Assembly: GCA_013368375.1 (NCBI GenBank) | Contig: JAACJP010000043.1 | Location: forward strand, 1-64,000 | DNA: 64,000 bases | DNA from: Tricholomella constricta | Lineage: Eukaryota; Basidiomycota; Agaricomycetes; Agaricales; Lyophyllaceae | Reading direction: 5' to 3' | Shown: positions 43,801 to 54,652 of the stretch, in pieces | Layout: each line of letters starts with the position of its first letter | How positions within the stretch are numbered: position 1 is the first letter of the stretch | Translations under genes and position numbers: made by a program | The notes under the pieces: generated by a model | Told to the model about the DNA's origin: nothing | Database searches by the model: none | The model's input: only the letters and a program-made list of their open reading frames with translations

Positions 43801-44489
43801 CTACAAATTCAAGGACCGATTTGTGCGTGGACAACATGCAAATACTCGGGCCCGGAATGCCATTGCAACGGTCCAGGCGAGAATCGATATGAGTGCTGAG
43901 GAGTACCGTGCCGCGTATGTGGCTCTGATGCAGCTTGCAAATCTCCTCAAAGTGGTCTGTCCACCGTCTCTGCAGCCACTGGCAGCTGGCGATATACGGG
44001 AGATGTCCGAGGATGATGGTGTTTCTGAAGGGCGACGCACGATATCGTGGATATGGCGAACCGTTGGAGTAGCAGGAACAGATGAGAACGACCCCGCCTT
44101 CCGTGACGGTAAGTAATTATTCATCATAGACCTCTTCGTTGTTGACATTCATATCAGGCCTTCGTATCGAATGGTGCAAGTCACGGGCTAGAGCAATGCG
44201 TTTCAAAGAGGAAGTAGACCTTCTGCAAGAGGAGATGGAGCGTGTTTTGCGGTTCCTAAATTGGCAGGAGCGTTGGTGGCGAACAAAAGCTGAGTCTGGT
44301 CCAGAGAAGGAGGGTACACCGCGCGGAGAGGGTCTACGGGCGTATGCAGAATGCCAGGCTGCTCTACGCCGAACGATGGCCAGTCACTTTGACAACTTGT
44401 GGAAGTCAGTTTCTAGCTACGTTAATGATGCTCGTAGTCGAATCGCTGCCGTCACTGCAACTATCGGTGGCAGCGATGTCATAGAATAG
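40871..44489 (+). CDS. KDZ transposase with CxC2-type cysteine cluster, 11 exons, intact
   Basis: Exons 40871-41167, 41218-41439, 41495-41869, 41920-42116, 42171-42336, 42395-42543, 42597-42991, 43047-43223, 43273-43411, 43459-44108 and 44158-44489 join in frame without a stop to 1,032 residues. The N-terminus is basic (MGRGRSKKYG). A zinc-binding cluster follows at about residues 130-175 (VCLKCSES, CLDCSNRQLHCQGCIVSQH), then DFCGCGHTSH, CRCKE being removed by splicing. The RNase H-fold core shows three acidic sites: LFLGIDANFRLKRK (Asp about 374), FFVAYDIACQW (Asp about 494) and GEAAERGWAEVNP (Glu 557/560). After it comes the family's DAHFGDYNWRK. The C-terminal part is long and helical (QQLYMPSVVVLRR, RGQHANTRARNAI). 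These match the described KDZ family closely. It should cut and paste the element in the nucleus. The reading frame is fully open, so activity is possible. Confidence 0.9.
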
Positions 44490-46490
44490 TCTTATCAACT
44501 TAGTCCGTGTACAGATTGAATTGCCATTAGTATTTGCAGCGACGTGCTCCTGGTGAACTTAGAAACAATTGATTGCTCTATACACGCGTGCGCAGGCTAC
44601 ATACACAAACAGCATGCTGAGGCGCTCCGTCAATAATGCTTTGTCGCGGTAATGTGCTCGACAGTGGCATCATGCATTGCTAGTAAATTGTAATCTCCGT
44701 CAGTGATGCAATAATACATGGAGGGTGAGACCATCATACATGTGAAAGGTGCCCCGTCAGTAACACTTCAGTACGGACATTGCCAATGGTGGCTCGATGC
44801 ATTTCTGGTCAAAGGCAATCTCCATCAGCGATGCATAACATATGTTGAGCCAATACGGTGACCTGTAATATACATGAGAGATGCCCCGTTGGTAATGCTT
44901 CGGTAGGGCTGATGCATCACTATTCAATGGCACTTTCTGTCAGTCATGCATAACCATGAGGGTAAGCAGTCGCACGCACGAGAGATGCCCATCGGTGATA
45001 CTTCGGTAGGGATGTTGCTGACGGTAGCTCGATGCATCTTCGGTCGACGGGGCTCCCGTCAGTGATGCATAACATATAGAGGGTGAAGGGATGTACAGAC
45101 GAGCGGCGCCCCATCAGTATTGCTTCGGTAGTCCCGGACTGTGGCTTGATGCATCATCGGTCGAAGGAGCTCCCCATCAGTAATGTATAATATAGAGCCT
45201 GAGAGCGGAAGCTGATATACGGACGAGCGGCGCCCCGTCAGTATTGCTTCGGTAGTCCCGGGATGTTGCTAACTGTGGCTTGATGCATCATTGGTCGAAG
45301 GAGCTCCCCGTCAGTAATGTATAATATATAGAGCGTGGGCTGATGTACGGACGAGGGGCGCCCCGTCAGTATTGCTTCGGTAGTCCCGGACTGTGGCTTG
45401 ATGCATCATCGGTCGAAGGAACTCCCCGTCAGTAATGTATAATGTATAGAGCATAAGCTGATGTACGGACGAGAGGCCCCGTCAATATTGCTTCGGTAGG
45501 GACGTCGTCAACTGTGGCCTGATGCATCACTGTCGATCGAAGGAGCTCCCCGTCAGAATGCATAACAAGCTGATGTACGGACGAGGGGCGCCCTGCTTCG
45601 GTGGGGATGTTGCTGACGGTAGCTCGATGCATCTTCGGTCGACGGGGCTCCCCGTCAGTGATGCATAACATATAGAGGGTAAAGGGATGTACAGACGAGC
45701 GGCGCCCCATCAGTATTGCTTCGGTAGTCCCGGGATGTTGCTAACTGTGGCTTGATGCGTCATCAGTCGAAGGAGCTCCCCGTCAGTAATGTATAATGTA
45801 TAGAGCATAAACTGATGTACGAACGAGAGGCCCCGTCAATATTGCTTCGGTGACGTTGTCAACTGTGGCTTGATGCATCATCGGTCGAAGGAGCTCCTCG
45901 TCAGTAATGCATAACATATAAAGCGTAAGCTGTACAGATGAGGGCGCCTTGTCAGTATTGCTTCGGTAGGGATATTGCTAACTGTGGCTTCATGCATCAT
46001 CAGTCGAAGGAGCTCCCCGTCAGAATGCATAACAAGCTGATGTACGGTCGAGGGGTGGTCGGTAATGTTTTCGTAGGGACACTGCTGATGGTGGCTTGAT
46101 GCATAACTAGTCAAAGGCAATCTCCATCAGTGATGCATAATAGATGGATATTGAATACGGAAAGCACCCCTTTAGGAATCTTTTGGTAGGGACGTTGCTA
46201 ACGGTGGCTCGATGCATCATCGGTCAAAGGAGCTCCTCGTCAGTGATGTATAACTCATACCAGAGGGTAAGCTGATGCACGTACAAGGGTGCCCCGTCAG
46301 TAATGCTTCAGTAGGGACATTGCTAATGGTGGCTCGATGCATCACTAGTCTATGGCACTTTCGGTCAGTGAAGGAATGCATTGATTGGCGGCCCCGTAAT
46401 TGATACATCAATCTTCACGAGGAAGGACGGCAGGGAATAAGTACTTGGACCCTGACCCACGGTGAGTATCCGTTGACGTCTGTGTCCGCC
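44490..46490. repeat. Right subterminal repeat array of the KDZ element
   Basis: About 14-15 tandem copies of a unit of roughly 107-129 bp. Each carries GCTTCGGTAG, then CTGTGGCTTGATGCATCATC, a GAAGGAGCTCCCCGTCAGTA block and GATGTACGGACGAG. The TTCGGTAG block recurs at about 45,001, 45,126, 45,247, 45,376, 45,490, 45,720 and so on. The unit sequence differs from the left array, but the core palindrome TGATGCATCA is the same. Minus-strand frames here only translate the repeat. Confidence 0.85.
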
Positions 46491-46554
46491 TGCGATGCAT
46501 CATATTTCGACGCTGACTAGCATCGGATAATGCATAAAATCCACAGTATAGGCT
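46491..46554 (-). repeat. Right terminal inverted repeat of the KDZ element
   Basis: Read on the minus strand it begins AGCCTATACTGTGGATTTTA and reaches AAATATGATGCATCGCA at 46,507-46,491, equivalent to the left end with the same spacing give or take one base. Confidence 0.7.
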
Positions 46555-46563
46555 GCTTCTCGC
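46555..46563. repeat. Target-site duplication, right copy
   Basis: GCTTCTCGC, identical to 32,986-32,994. Confidence 0.75.
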
Positions 46564-47239
46564 CGTATTAATATACGGTGAATTGATACCATCGAGCTCA
46601 TTTCCCGTGCTCCTCGCAGCAAATCACATCAAAGCTGTTCGGTGAAATCCATTCAATCATTTACAAGGTCAGAATTAATCTCGAAAGGTAAGCCAGCTTC
46701 TATTGCGAGAACTACCTCGACAATTATGATGGCTCACTGAGTCAAACGCGGCAGTTTGGCAGATGCAGGCTGAACTTTCGATAGTACGGCTTCGCGGGCG
46801 CGACAGTGATATGTCTTCCTGAGGTAATATGATGCGAGAGGATGGGAGTGGACTTGGTAGAGAGTGGGGTGACGTCTACATCTCCCAGACACAAAATACG
46901 TCTAGATCTAGGGGCCGTGGACGCAAGCAAGACATACTTTCGGGAAGCTGGCAGACATATGGAAGAGAAACCGCGTAAGAGCAACAGGGCGCCTAACGAA
47001 TATTGATGTCGCCAGGGAGGCAGCGCGTCGAACCGCTATCATGCAACTGGACTGATACACATTGAGCAGCTATGGGCCAACACCGGCGGCCTGCAATGAT
47101 ATGTTGTTAAACCTAATCCCAGGCAGGGTGGTGTCCGCGATATGAAAGAAGGGATGAAATGGCTATGAGTAGCAGCACCACCAGTAATGCCTGGAAGGGG
47201 AAAGATCTAGGGCAGGGTAGAACGGCTGTGTGGATGCGT
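46564..47239. repeat. Flank of the KDZ insertion with a dispersed sequence block
   Basis: At about 46,840-47,080 lies a block that also occurs at about 24,640-24,740 (same strand), 49,090-49,390 and 53,270-53,560 (opposite strand). In the best copy its translation reads LGAVDARHETFWKLADALKE then NVDVDREAARKNRQYATGLI; here the corresponding frame is broken (GAVDAS, NIDVAREAARR). It may be an exon of a once coding gene or part of a repeat. The end of the region shares the 3' flank of the F-box family. Confidence 0.5.
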
Positions 47240-48457
47240 CTAGTATGCACACAAACAACCTTGTGCATCGAGACCCACCAGCACCCTCTGCAGCGCCGCG
47301 AGCACGTTCGGCCTTCTGTCGTAACCAAGTACAAAGACAAGTAGCGGGGTCAAAACCTCCGCAGTGTATCGCTGTCAACGTGGTGTCCAGGAGCCTCCAC
47401 TCCTCAGGATACGCGGTCGCAATCCTGGGTGTAACTTGGAAGATGATGTGTGTTTCAAGCCCATACACTGCTGTCGGGAGGCTCGTGATGATGTCTAAGA
47501 AGTGCCCCGCCTGGCCTGGGTGGTACCGGGCTGCGGAGCTCAGGACGGGAGACTTCAGGCGCGTGAGGGCGCGAAGAGATATTATCGGATTGGCGGGGTC
47601 GGCTGCAGAAAGGTATGCGCATAAAGACCGGGCTGGCACAACATTCGTCAATAATAGTATGTTACGAACCAGGATTGGGGGGAGTATCTTCGAGTCTCAG
47701 CGATAACTGCATCAGCGAAGAAGATGCCAACATTCTGGATCTTCTGCAGGGCATGAGTATGCTCTGATTTGACGGCGGATATGCCCAAGGTGTGGAGGCG
47801 GGAGAAGGATAGTGAAGATGTTGGGTGTATTAGTGACGTTAGAAGCAAGTCGGAAGCGATATCCAGCTTTAGCGATGCAAGATGCCCCTGCTGCCTACTA
47901 TAGGATCGTCGACCGACCTTGGTGGACATCCTTGCTGATGTCTAGAGCCTTGCAATGAGCAATATTGCATGATGAGGTCCTTGAGCGGCCAGCAAAGGCT
48001 GAGGATCTGGTGTGGGAAAGACTCTTGGCGTTCGAGAGTGAGAGTCTCCACAGTTGGTTGTTGGATCAGCGTGAGCTATGCTTCCCTGAGGTTACGCTTC
48101 ATGTCCCGCCATTGACTGTATTGTTTTGACGTTGTCAACATGACTGAGCGTACCCGAGGAAATCTATTCAGCACGGGCCCGGATATGGCGTCCTAATTGT
48201 TGACTGATGTTGACTTCAAGGGACACTACGAAGGATGCCAGTTGTGGGTTAGATAAAAGAAGATCATGCAGTTTATCTGCTCTCGATGAACCTCTATCAT
48301 CGAGGCGGAGCGCACTGATCTTATGGAAAAGTTGCTTCTGTGCTTGTTTTCAAAGGCTGGAAGAAGTCAAAGAACACGCGGATAGAGTACGCTTGTCATG
48401 ACCAAGCTCGTCGATGATGGTGTAGATTAGCTCGAGTGGTAGCGTCGAAGATGACAT
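47240..48457 (-). pseudogene. F-box protein, paralogue 3 of 3, broken
   Basis: The minus strand begins MSSSTLPLELIYTIIDELGH as in paralogue 1 but reaches TGA at about 48,350-48,352, where the intact copy has CGA (Arg). Further stops and frame changes follow, although stretches such as SSLSFSRLHTLGISAVKSEH, QQGHLASLKLDIASDLLL and EEWRLLDTTLTAIH can still be aligned along the whole gene. The 3' flank shared by all three copies follows. It is a decayed member of the family. Confidence 0.8.
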
Positions 48458-50341
48458 CTCGATACTGAAGACGGTTGAGTGATACAATTAGTCCGTGCGC
48501 AATTGAATTGATGTGGTTGGCATCGCAGTGTCGTTTGAGGCCGGGGTTCCTGCCAATCAAGGACAAATGGTCCCCAATCCCGGCGATTCTATGTCTACGC
48601 TTTTCGCCTTGATTTTCATCTGTAAAAACATCGTCCCAGGTTCGTGAAAGAAACTCAGTCGGAAACAGTATTGAACATTCTCCCCAGCGCCGCCGTACAG
48701 GTCTTGCCTGAAAAAGGTTACCGGGGGATGCAATTTCACTCGGTTCTGAAGTCTCAGAACTTCGGCGGGAAGCCCAGGACTGCACTTGCCACAATATTTC
48801 TACGCTCCCACACCAGGGGCCAGACGACAGGCCACCTCTCATATCGGCTTGGTTGCAGAGCCAGCAGAGCGCCACGCGTGTCGCCCTATCCGCATATAAT
48901 CGGTGTCAGACTACACGAAATCCTCGGTTCGGCCTGGGTGCCGTTGCCACAGATTTTTCCCCTTGGACCTTGACGAGATCTTGGCGCGCCGAGAGCTCCT
49001 TCATGGTCTCTCTTTGTGCACCAGGTGGCTGGATATCGACTGCCCGCGCTCACTCAAATACATATCAGAAATGACGCCACCGTCTGCATGGTATAAGGCT
49101 TACATCTTAATGGAGAGGTTCCGTTGGCCCACCCACAGCTGCACGATGTGTATCAGTCCAGTTGCATATTGGCGATTCTTTCGCGCTGCCTCCCTATCGA
49201 CGTCAACGTTGTGTTTGGTCTTACGCTCTTCTGTTCTAACGCAGTTTTCCTTGAGCGCGTCTGCCAGCTTCCAGAATGTTTCATGCCTTGCGTCCACGGC
49301 TCCCAGTGCAGACGTGTCCTGTGTCTGGGAGAAGTAATCGACACCCCACTCTCCACGGCCTCCAATAGGCACCTCCCGATCACGTCATATCACCCCTGGA
49401 GAAGGCATATATCTGTCGGTGTGATGCTTCGCTTACTCCATGTCAGAATTCTCTGCTCCTGCGTTCCTTGCCAAACAGGTCCAATACCCGTGCCACTTCG
49501 CACTCGCCAGAACCAGCGCGCCAGCTTCTTTTCGCCAATCGCTGGGTCTCTACGACACTATCGTTTCATCTGTAGCCTGGTCTTTGACATGATAATCTTT
49601 CGCCGAAAACGTAAACCTGGCATCTGAGTCGTCAATGTAATTTTCACCCTGTCGCGGTAACTGATCCTGAACTCATTCATCCTGCTGTGCATCTGATTCA
49701 ATACCAGTGCTCTTCATGTGACCACCGTCTCGAGCAGCCGTGCATCACGCTTAATGACCCGCCTCTCCGAGCTCGAATAGGATCTTAACAAGTCGAAACC
49801 ATAATCGTTCCATGAAACACTCTATTGTGACGTTATATCTCAAGATGGAGGTGTTTCAGTCGTTGGTCCGACTCATGGAAAGGTAAGGTAAGCACTCAGA
49901 TAAGAGATTTGATTCCCTTTCACAAATTCGCCTCTACGTACCATGACATCGCACAATGACATTGATATTGAACTGGAGTTCAAGTATGTCACGTTCGATC
50001 CGAAGGCAGGCAAGTAAACGCCGACCTAGTCGGAAGTATTTACTCTTCTCGATTGTCGGTCTGATTGAAGGAGCAACATAGCTTAAATAACAGAGTTAGT
50101 GGAACTGTGGCAGTGATAGCTGATGAGCCCGATCCTGATGGTAAATGAAGGCTAATTTTCTGCTGCATATGCCCTGGCTCGCCTCTTGTACATTGACAGA
50201 AACTGAGTACCGCAAGACGAGGTGAAGTTGGAATCTTGTGCCTCCCCTTTCGCGCAGCTCACGTCCCCAGAACATGTTCCCTGTCATGTCTTCGCCTGGA
50301 TCAAGTTTAACTTAATCAAGCTCCATCACAACAAAGATCAA

Positions 50342-50458
50342 ATGGCAACGCCTGGCCGCCGGGCCCTGTTGCCGAAATTTGTTTGCGCCATCACGTCTTT
50401 CAGTGCTCTCTGTGCCATCTGTCCATTCGCGCGTTTCATCTTCCTTCCTCACTCTTGA
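50342..50458 (+). promoter_or_regulatory. Upstream open reading frame (uORF) or alternative first exon, copy 1
   Basis: A short frame starting ATGGCAACGCCTGGCCGCCG and translating to MATPGRRALLPKF plus a hydrophobic stretch ends 24 bases before the start of the membrane protein gene. The copy-2 counterpart is longer and overlaps the main start. It may be a uORF or a lost signal-peptide exon. Confidence 0.35.
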
Positions 50459-50482
50459 CGCCGCTGAATCCTGCCTGGTGTC

Positions 50483-52132
50483 ATGAGCTCGAGTCGAAAA
50501 GTTGTCATCGACGATACAGACAGTCGGATTCGCTATTCAGGTCAGGGCTGGTTCCAGGATCAGGGCAGCCAAGATAACGGTGGAAATTTTGGGCCAACGT
50601 ACAAGCGCACGTCCCACGGAACGAACGGCAATGACAGCCTATCCTTGACCTTCCAAGGTGCGTCGATTATGGTCCTTTCAGCTTGCGCACCCTACTCACA
50701 CCTTGTCATACTTAGGAACATCGATACGTGTTGTCGGCACGACGAAATTGTCAAGAATCAACGAGACGCACTGGGATCCAAGTTGGGAGTGCTTTGTCGA
50801 CCAGATTAGCATCGGCGCTACAAAACCGTTCGCATTCCCCGAGAACAACTGGAACCTTTGCCAGCAAAGCGTTCTCAACGACGGCCAGCATGAGATCACC
50901 GTTAAAGTCACCTCTGCTGGTACCACATTTTGGCTGGACTATCTCGTCTTCACGCCTTCGCCAGAGGTCTCTTATGATGAGGCTGTTCTCCTTGTCGAAA
51001 ACAGCGACACGGGTATCTTGTATGATTCCAGTTGGGGAGCGCTAGGCGGGACCGCGAATATGACGACGAAGAAGGGATCCCAGGTGAAGTTCGATTTCAC
51101 AGGTCCGTATCAAGCCACCCTCCATTGTGTACCATCATGTGTAATTGATAATCTGGCTTTTTCAATACAGGCAAGAGCGTCACCTGGGTTGGCTTCATCC
51201 CCACTGAACTCTCGCACAACCCGGGGTTTGGCTCTTATTCCATAGATGGAGGCGCGCCAATCACGTTCAAGTTAAATGGGCTATCTCCAAAAGCGACCGT
51301 GACGGTGTATAACCAGGTCTTTTTCACCACGCCTGACCTCACACCCGGTCCTCATTCTCTTGTTGTAACATACAACGGCGCTGATGAAGGCGCAGCCACA
51401 CCTCTTACTCTCGACTACCTCTACGTTACTAACGCATCGTTGCCATCGTCGTCGTCGCCGCCATCTGTAGGATTCACGTCCTCTCTATCTCCAACACCCT
51501 CACCCTCATCCGGAACTATTTCTCAGGAGACACAAGAACAAGACTCTGGGCCGCCCGTCGGTGGCATCGTCGGCGGCGTCCTGGGGGGCCTTGCTCTCAT
51601 CGCCCTTCTCTTATTCCTTTTGTGGTGGCGACGCCGCCAGCAGCACCGTGCCAATCCCGTGGGTTCCTCAGCGCCTGGGCTCCTGAGTTTCGGCACGAAC
51701 CACACACCACAAGAAGTCACACCATTCATGTCGATGCACCCATCGGCCCAGCCGAAAACATACACGTACGCAAACCCTCCACTGCAGCCGCAACGCCCCC
51801 TAGCTTCCACCGCGTCGGCCGGCATCTCACAGTCCGAATTCAACAGTGCGCCTCCACATAGCCAGAGTCTTAACACCAACGACAACTCGCACGCCACGCA
51901 GTCCGCGCCGCGCACGCACACGCAGAATAGGAGCAATGATTCGTCTGATTTCAGCGGCTATGCGCCCGTTACGGTCGCACAGACGCGCGCGATGCGTAAG
52001 GGGCAGGAAGCCGGAGCGCTGCAACCTAGCGTCACGTCGGTGCTCCACCAGGACAGCGGGATACGCCTTCCACAACACCGCATGCAAAATACTGTGGTGG
52101 AAGACATACCCCCACTGTACACTGTGACCTAG
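50483..52132 (+). CDS. Single-pass membrane protein with an extracellular jelly-roll-like part, 3 exons (copy 1)
   Basis: Exons 50483-50657, 50716-51102 and 51171-52132 join to 507 residues. The first 300 residues read as the extracellular module common in Agaricomycete membrane proteins: VVIDDTDSRIRYSGQGWFQD, GTTFWLDYLVFTPSPEVSYD, VTWVGFIPTELSHNPGFGSY, SIDGG and PHSLVVTYNGADEGAATPLT then LDYLYVTN. Two similar sheet-rich halves are present. A Ser/Pro linker, a glycine-rich membrane segment (GGIVGGVLGGLALIALLLFL), the stop-transfer WWRRRQQHR and a cytosolic tail ending in VVEDIPPLYTVT follow. The chosen ATG gives no signal peptide, which is odd for this topology; a short hydrophobic frame lies just upstream. 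Function unknown; surface sensing or wall contact is only a guess. Confidence 0.78.
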
Positions 52133-52664
52133 TTGTGCTCATACTGTCTTTTACTTAGATACCTTGTTGATGTGCTCACCGCCCCACGCATGATCGCAGG
52201 CATTCTTTATTCCTACTTTCATTGTAATATTATTTTTGTATATTCGCCGTAATCTATTCAATCATGATCCTGACGCAGTGCAACAAATTTGAGCGCTTGT
52301 GCTGTTTGGAGATCCCGGGTATCATGAGTGCGCCGAATTCTCGATGTACGATACGCATTATCCGTACGATAGATACTGAAACGTTGCGAAAACAGCGACA
52401 CAAGAAAGGTGTCAAGAAAAGGTCTTCTCAGAATGACACCCACATGCCATGCAATGTTATTAATAACTCCGGGTTTATCTCAGTAAGTTGAACCCTTCAT
52501 GCAGCAATACACATTCAACACATTCGGAGGACGAACGAATAAGATAGATGAACCAATTGCAAGTCGGTGACGATTAAGTACAAGTGTCGACCAACCAGAT
52601 TTGCGTCAAGCTCTCGCGGCAATCACCGAACATCACGTCGTGTTTCGAACGGTGAATAGCATTC
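52133..52664. other. Spacer between the duplicated units
   Basis: The first part (to about 52,500) is the 3' flank of the membrane protein gene, alignable with 56,278-56,615. The remaining 160 bases have no counterpart in the other copy and show no feature. Confidence 0.45.
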
Positions 52665-54499
52665 ACTCATGTCTGCACTTTTCGCCTTGATTTGCATCGT
52701 GGAAACATCATCCTAGGTTCGTGAGAGGGACTCGGGAAACAGTATTGAACATTCTCCCCAGCGCCACAATGCAGATCCTGCATGAAAAAGATTACCGAGG
52801 ATTCTGCGATTCAACCAGGTTCTGAAATCCTAGAACTTTGGTCTTGAAGCACAGGACTACACTTGCGACAATATTCCTGCTCTTCTGCACGATTCGAATA
52901 CAACAAGAAGGACGCTGAGAACGACAAGCGTTTTCATTGCCGTTGCCCGACCTTATCAACCACATCATTCTGCAACTCGGAATCACAATTCCGCCAGCTC
53001 TGGTTATCATAACGAATGCGGTGTGTCGTTATACATAAGTGTTTCAAGGCCGTATGACTCGAGTCCATTCCCATGTCGGCCTGGTTGCAGAGCAGCTGAG
53101 CGCCTATCCGAATATAGTCGGTCAGACACCCGAAATCCTCCGTTCGACCTGGGTGCCGTCGCGACGGATTCTTTTCCCGCACCTCAATGAGGCCTTCTTC
53201 GCGCCACGAATAATACTCCCTCGATGATCTCCCTTATCCTTCGAGCACTGGATTGGCTGCATATCGACTGCCCGCGCACACTCAAATAACACAGCTGCAC
53301 GATATGTGTCGTAATGGTTGGTGCATCACGCCGCCTCCCTATCGACGTCAACGTTGTGCTTAATCTGCTTAATCTCACGCGCCTCTGTTCTTACGCATTT
53401 CCGCTTCAGCATGTCTGTCAGCTTCCCGAAAATCTCATGCCTTACGTCTACGGCTCCTAAACATGTTATGTGTCTGAGAGATGTAAACGACACCCCACTC
53501 TCCACCGCTGCCAATACGCACTTCTCATACTACCACATCGTTTTACCACTCGAGAAGGCATATCTCTGTTGGTATGATGCTGCGCCTCCTGAGCTGTGTC
53601 ATCGAAATTCTCTGCCCCAGTGTTTCTTGAAAAGCACATCCAGCGCTCGTACCACTTCGCTCTCGCCATAATAAGCGCGCCAGCTTCTTTACGTCAATCC
53701 CCGAGTCTCTACTACGCCTATCGCTTCATCTGTAACCTGGTCTATGACATGATAATGTTTCGCCCAAAATATTCAACCTGACATCCGAGGCGTCAATGTA
53801 ATCTTGTCCCTGTCGCGGCGTTTCTGACAAACTGATTCTGAACCCTTTCGTCCTGCTCGTGCATTTTGATCCAATACTGGTTCCTCTTCATGTGACTACA
53901 GTCTCGAGTAGCTCTGCCACCTCTCCGAGCTCGAATATGATCTTAACAAGCCGAAACCATGATCGTTCCCTGAAACACTCTATCGTTACGTCAGGACTCG
54001 ATGCAGGTACAACGGCGGGTGTTTCCGCCGTTGGTCTTTATTCCTCGATAACAAATTCGCCTCTGCGTAGCCCATCGCACCGCACAATGCACCGCACAAT
54101 GACATTGATGTCCATGGCACATTTTGCACAGCAACGGTCTGCAGCGAGTCTGTTCAAGTCGGCAAGAAAAAAAGCACATGCATATCAAAGCAAATCGAAG
54201 GCAGGCAATAAACGCCGAACTAGCCGGAAGTACTCGCTCTTTTCGATTGCCCGTCTGATTGAAGGAGCACAGCGTAAATAACAGAGTTTGTGGAACTGTG
54301 GCAGTGATAGCTGATGAGCCCAATCCCGATGGGCGCTCAAAGGTTATTTTCTCATGCATATGCCCTGGCTCGCCTTTTGTACATTGACAGAAAATAAGTA
54401 TTTGAATGCGAGGTGAAGTGTGACTCAGCTCACGTTCCGAGAACATGGTCCTGCATAAAGTTTAAGTTAATCAAGCCCGGTTACAACAAAGATCATACG

Positions 54500-54652
54500 G
54501 CAACGCCGGGGCGCCGGGCCCTGTTGCCGAAAGTTGCGTCCACCATCCATCTATCCATCATGTCCTTCAATGCTCTCTGTGCCATTGGGGCATTCGCGTG
54601 TTTCATCTTCCTTCCGCACATTCACGCCGCTAAATTCTGCCTAGTGTCATGA
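54500..54652 (+). promoter_or_regulatory. Upstream open reading frame overlapping the main start codon, copy 2
   Basis: A frame starting MATPGRRALLPKV and containing MSFNALCAIGAFACFIFLPH ends with TCATGA. Its stop codon TGA overlaps the ATG of the main frame at 54,649 (ATGA). The hydrophobic stretch would make a good signal peptide if it were in frame, which it is not. Either it is a uORF permitting re-initiation, or a small intron or indel hides a signal-peptide exon. Confidence 0.4.

Larger units (their letters stand above)
32995..46554. mobile_element. Complete KDZ (Kyakuja/Dileera/Zisupton) DNA transposon
   Basis: An element of about 13.6 kb. At each edge there is a 9-bp target-site duplication, then an inverted terminal sequence, then a subterminal repeat array. 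Inside are four genes: an HMG-like protein (minus), an RNase H1 N-terminal-domain protein (plus), a small basic protein (minus) and an intact KDZ transposase (plus). Two pairs are divergent with short shared upstream regions of about 290 and 190 bp. KDZ elements are known to be abundant in basidiomycetes and often carry accessory genes, including a divergent HMG domain and TET/JBP dioxygenases. No TET/JBP gene is present in this one. An intact transposase with an exact 9-bp duplication suggests it could still move, while the imperfect inverted ends suggest it is not brand new. Confidence 0.8.
48580..52500. repeat. Segmental tandem duplication, copy 1
   Basis: About 3.9 kb that aligns with 52,665-56,615 in the same orientation. 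Shared landmarks are CTTTTCGCCTTGATTT, AACAGTATTGAACATTCTCC, GCAGAGCAGC-type sequence, CACCCCACTCTCCAC, TGGAACTGTGGCAGTGATAG and the membrane protein gene. Differences include small deletions on both sides. The part before the gene, 48,458-50,482, holds the dispersed block in minus orientation and no intact gene. Confidence 0.85.

Noticed and set aside
45429..46411. Minus-strand frames with a repeated MHRATVSNIPTEA pattern
   Set aside because: The pattern is the translated subterminal repeat; frames are short and broken.
44640..46490. Array mistaken at first for a CRISPR-like repeat
   Set aside because: Units of about 120 bp vary along their whole length with no unique spacers, in a fungal genome; it is a subterminal transposon array.
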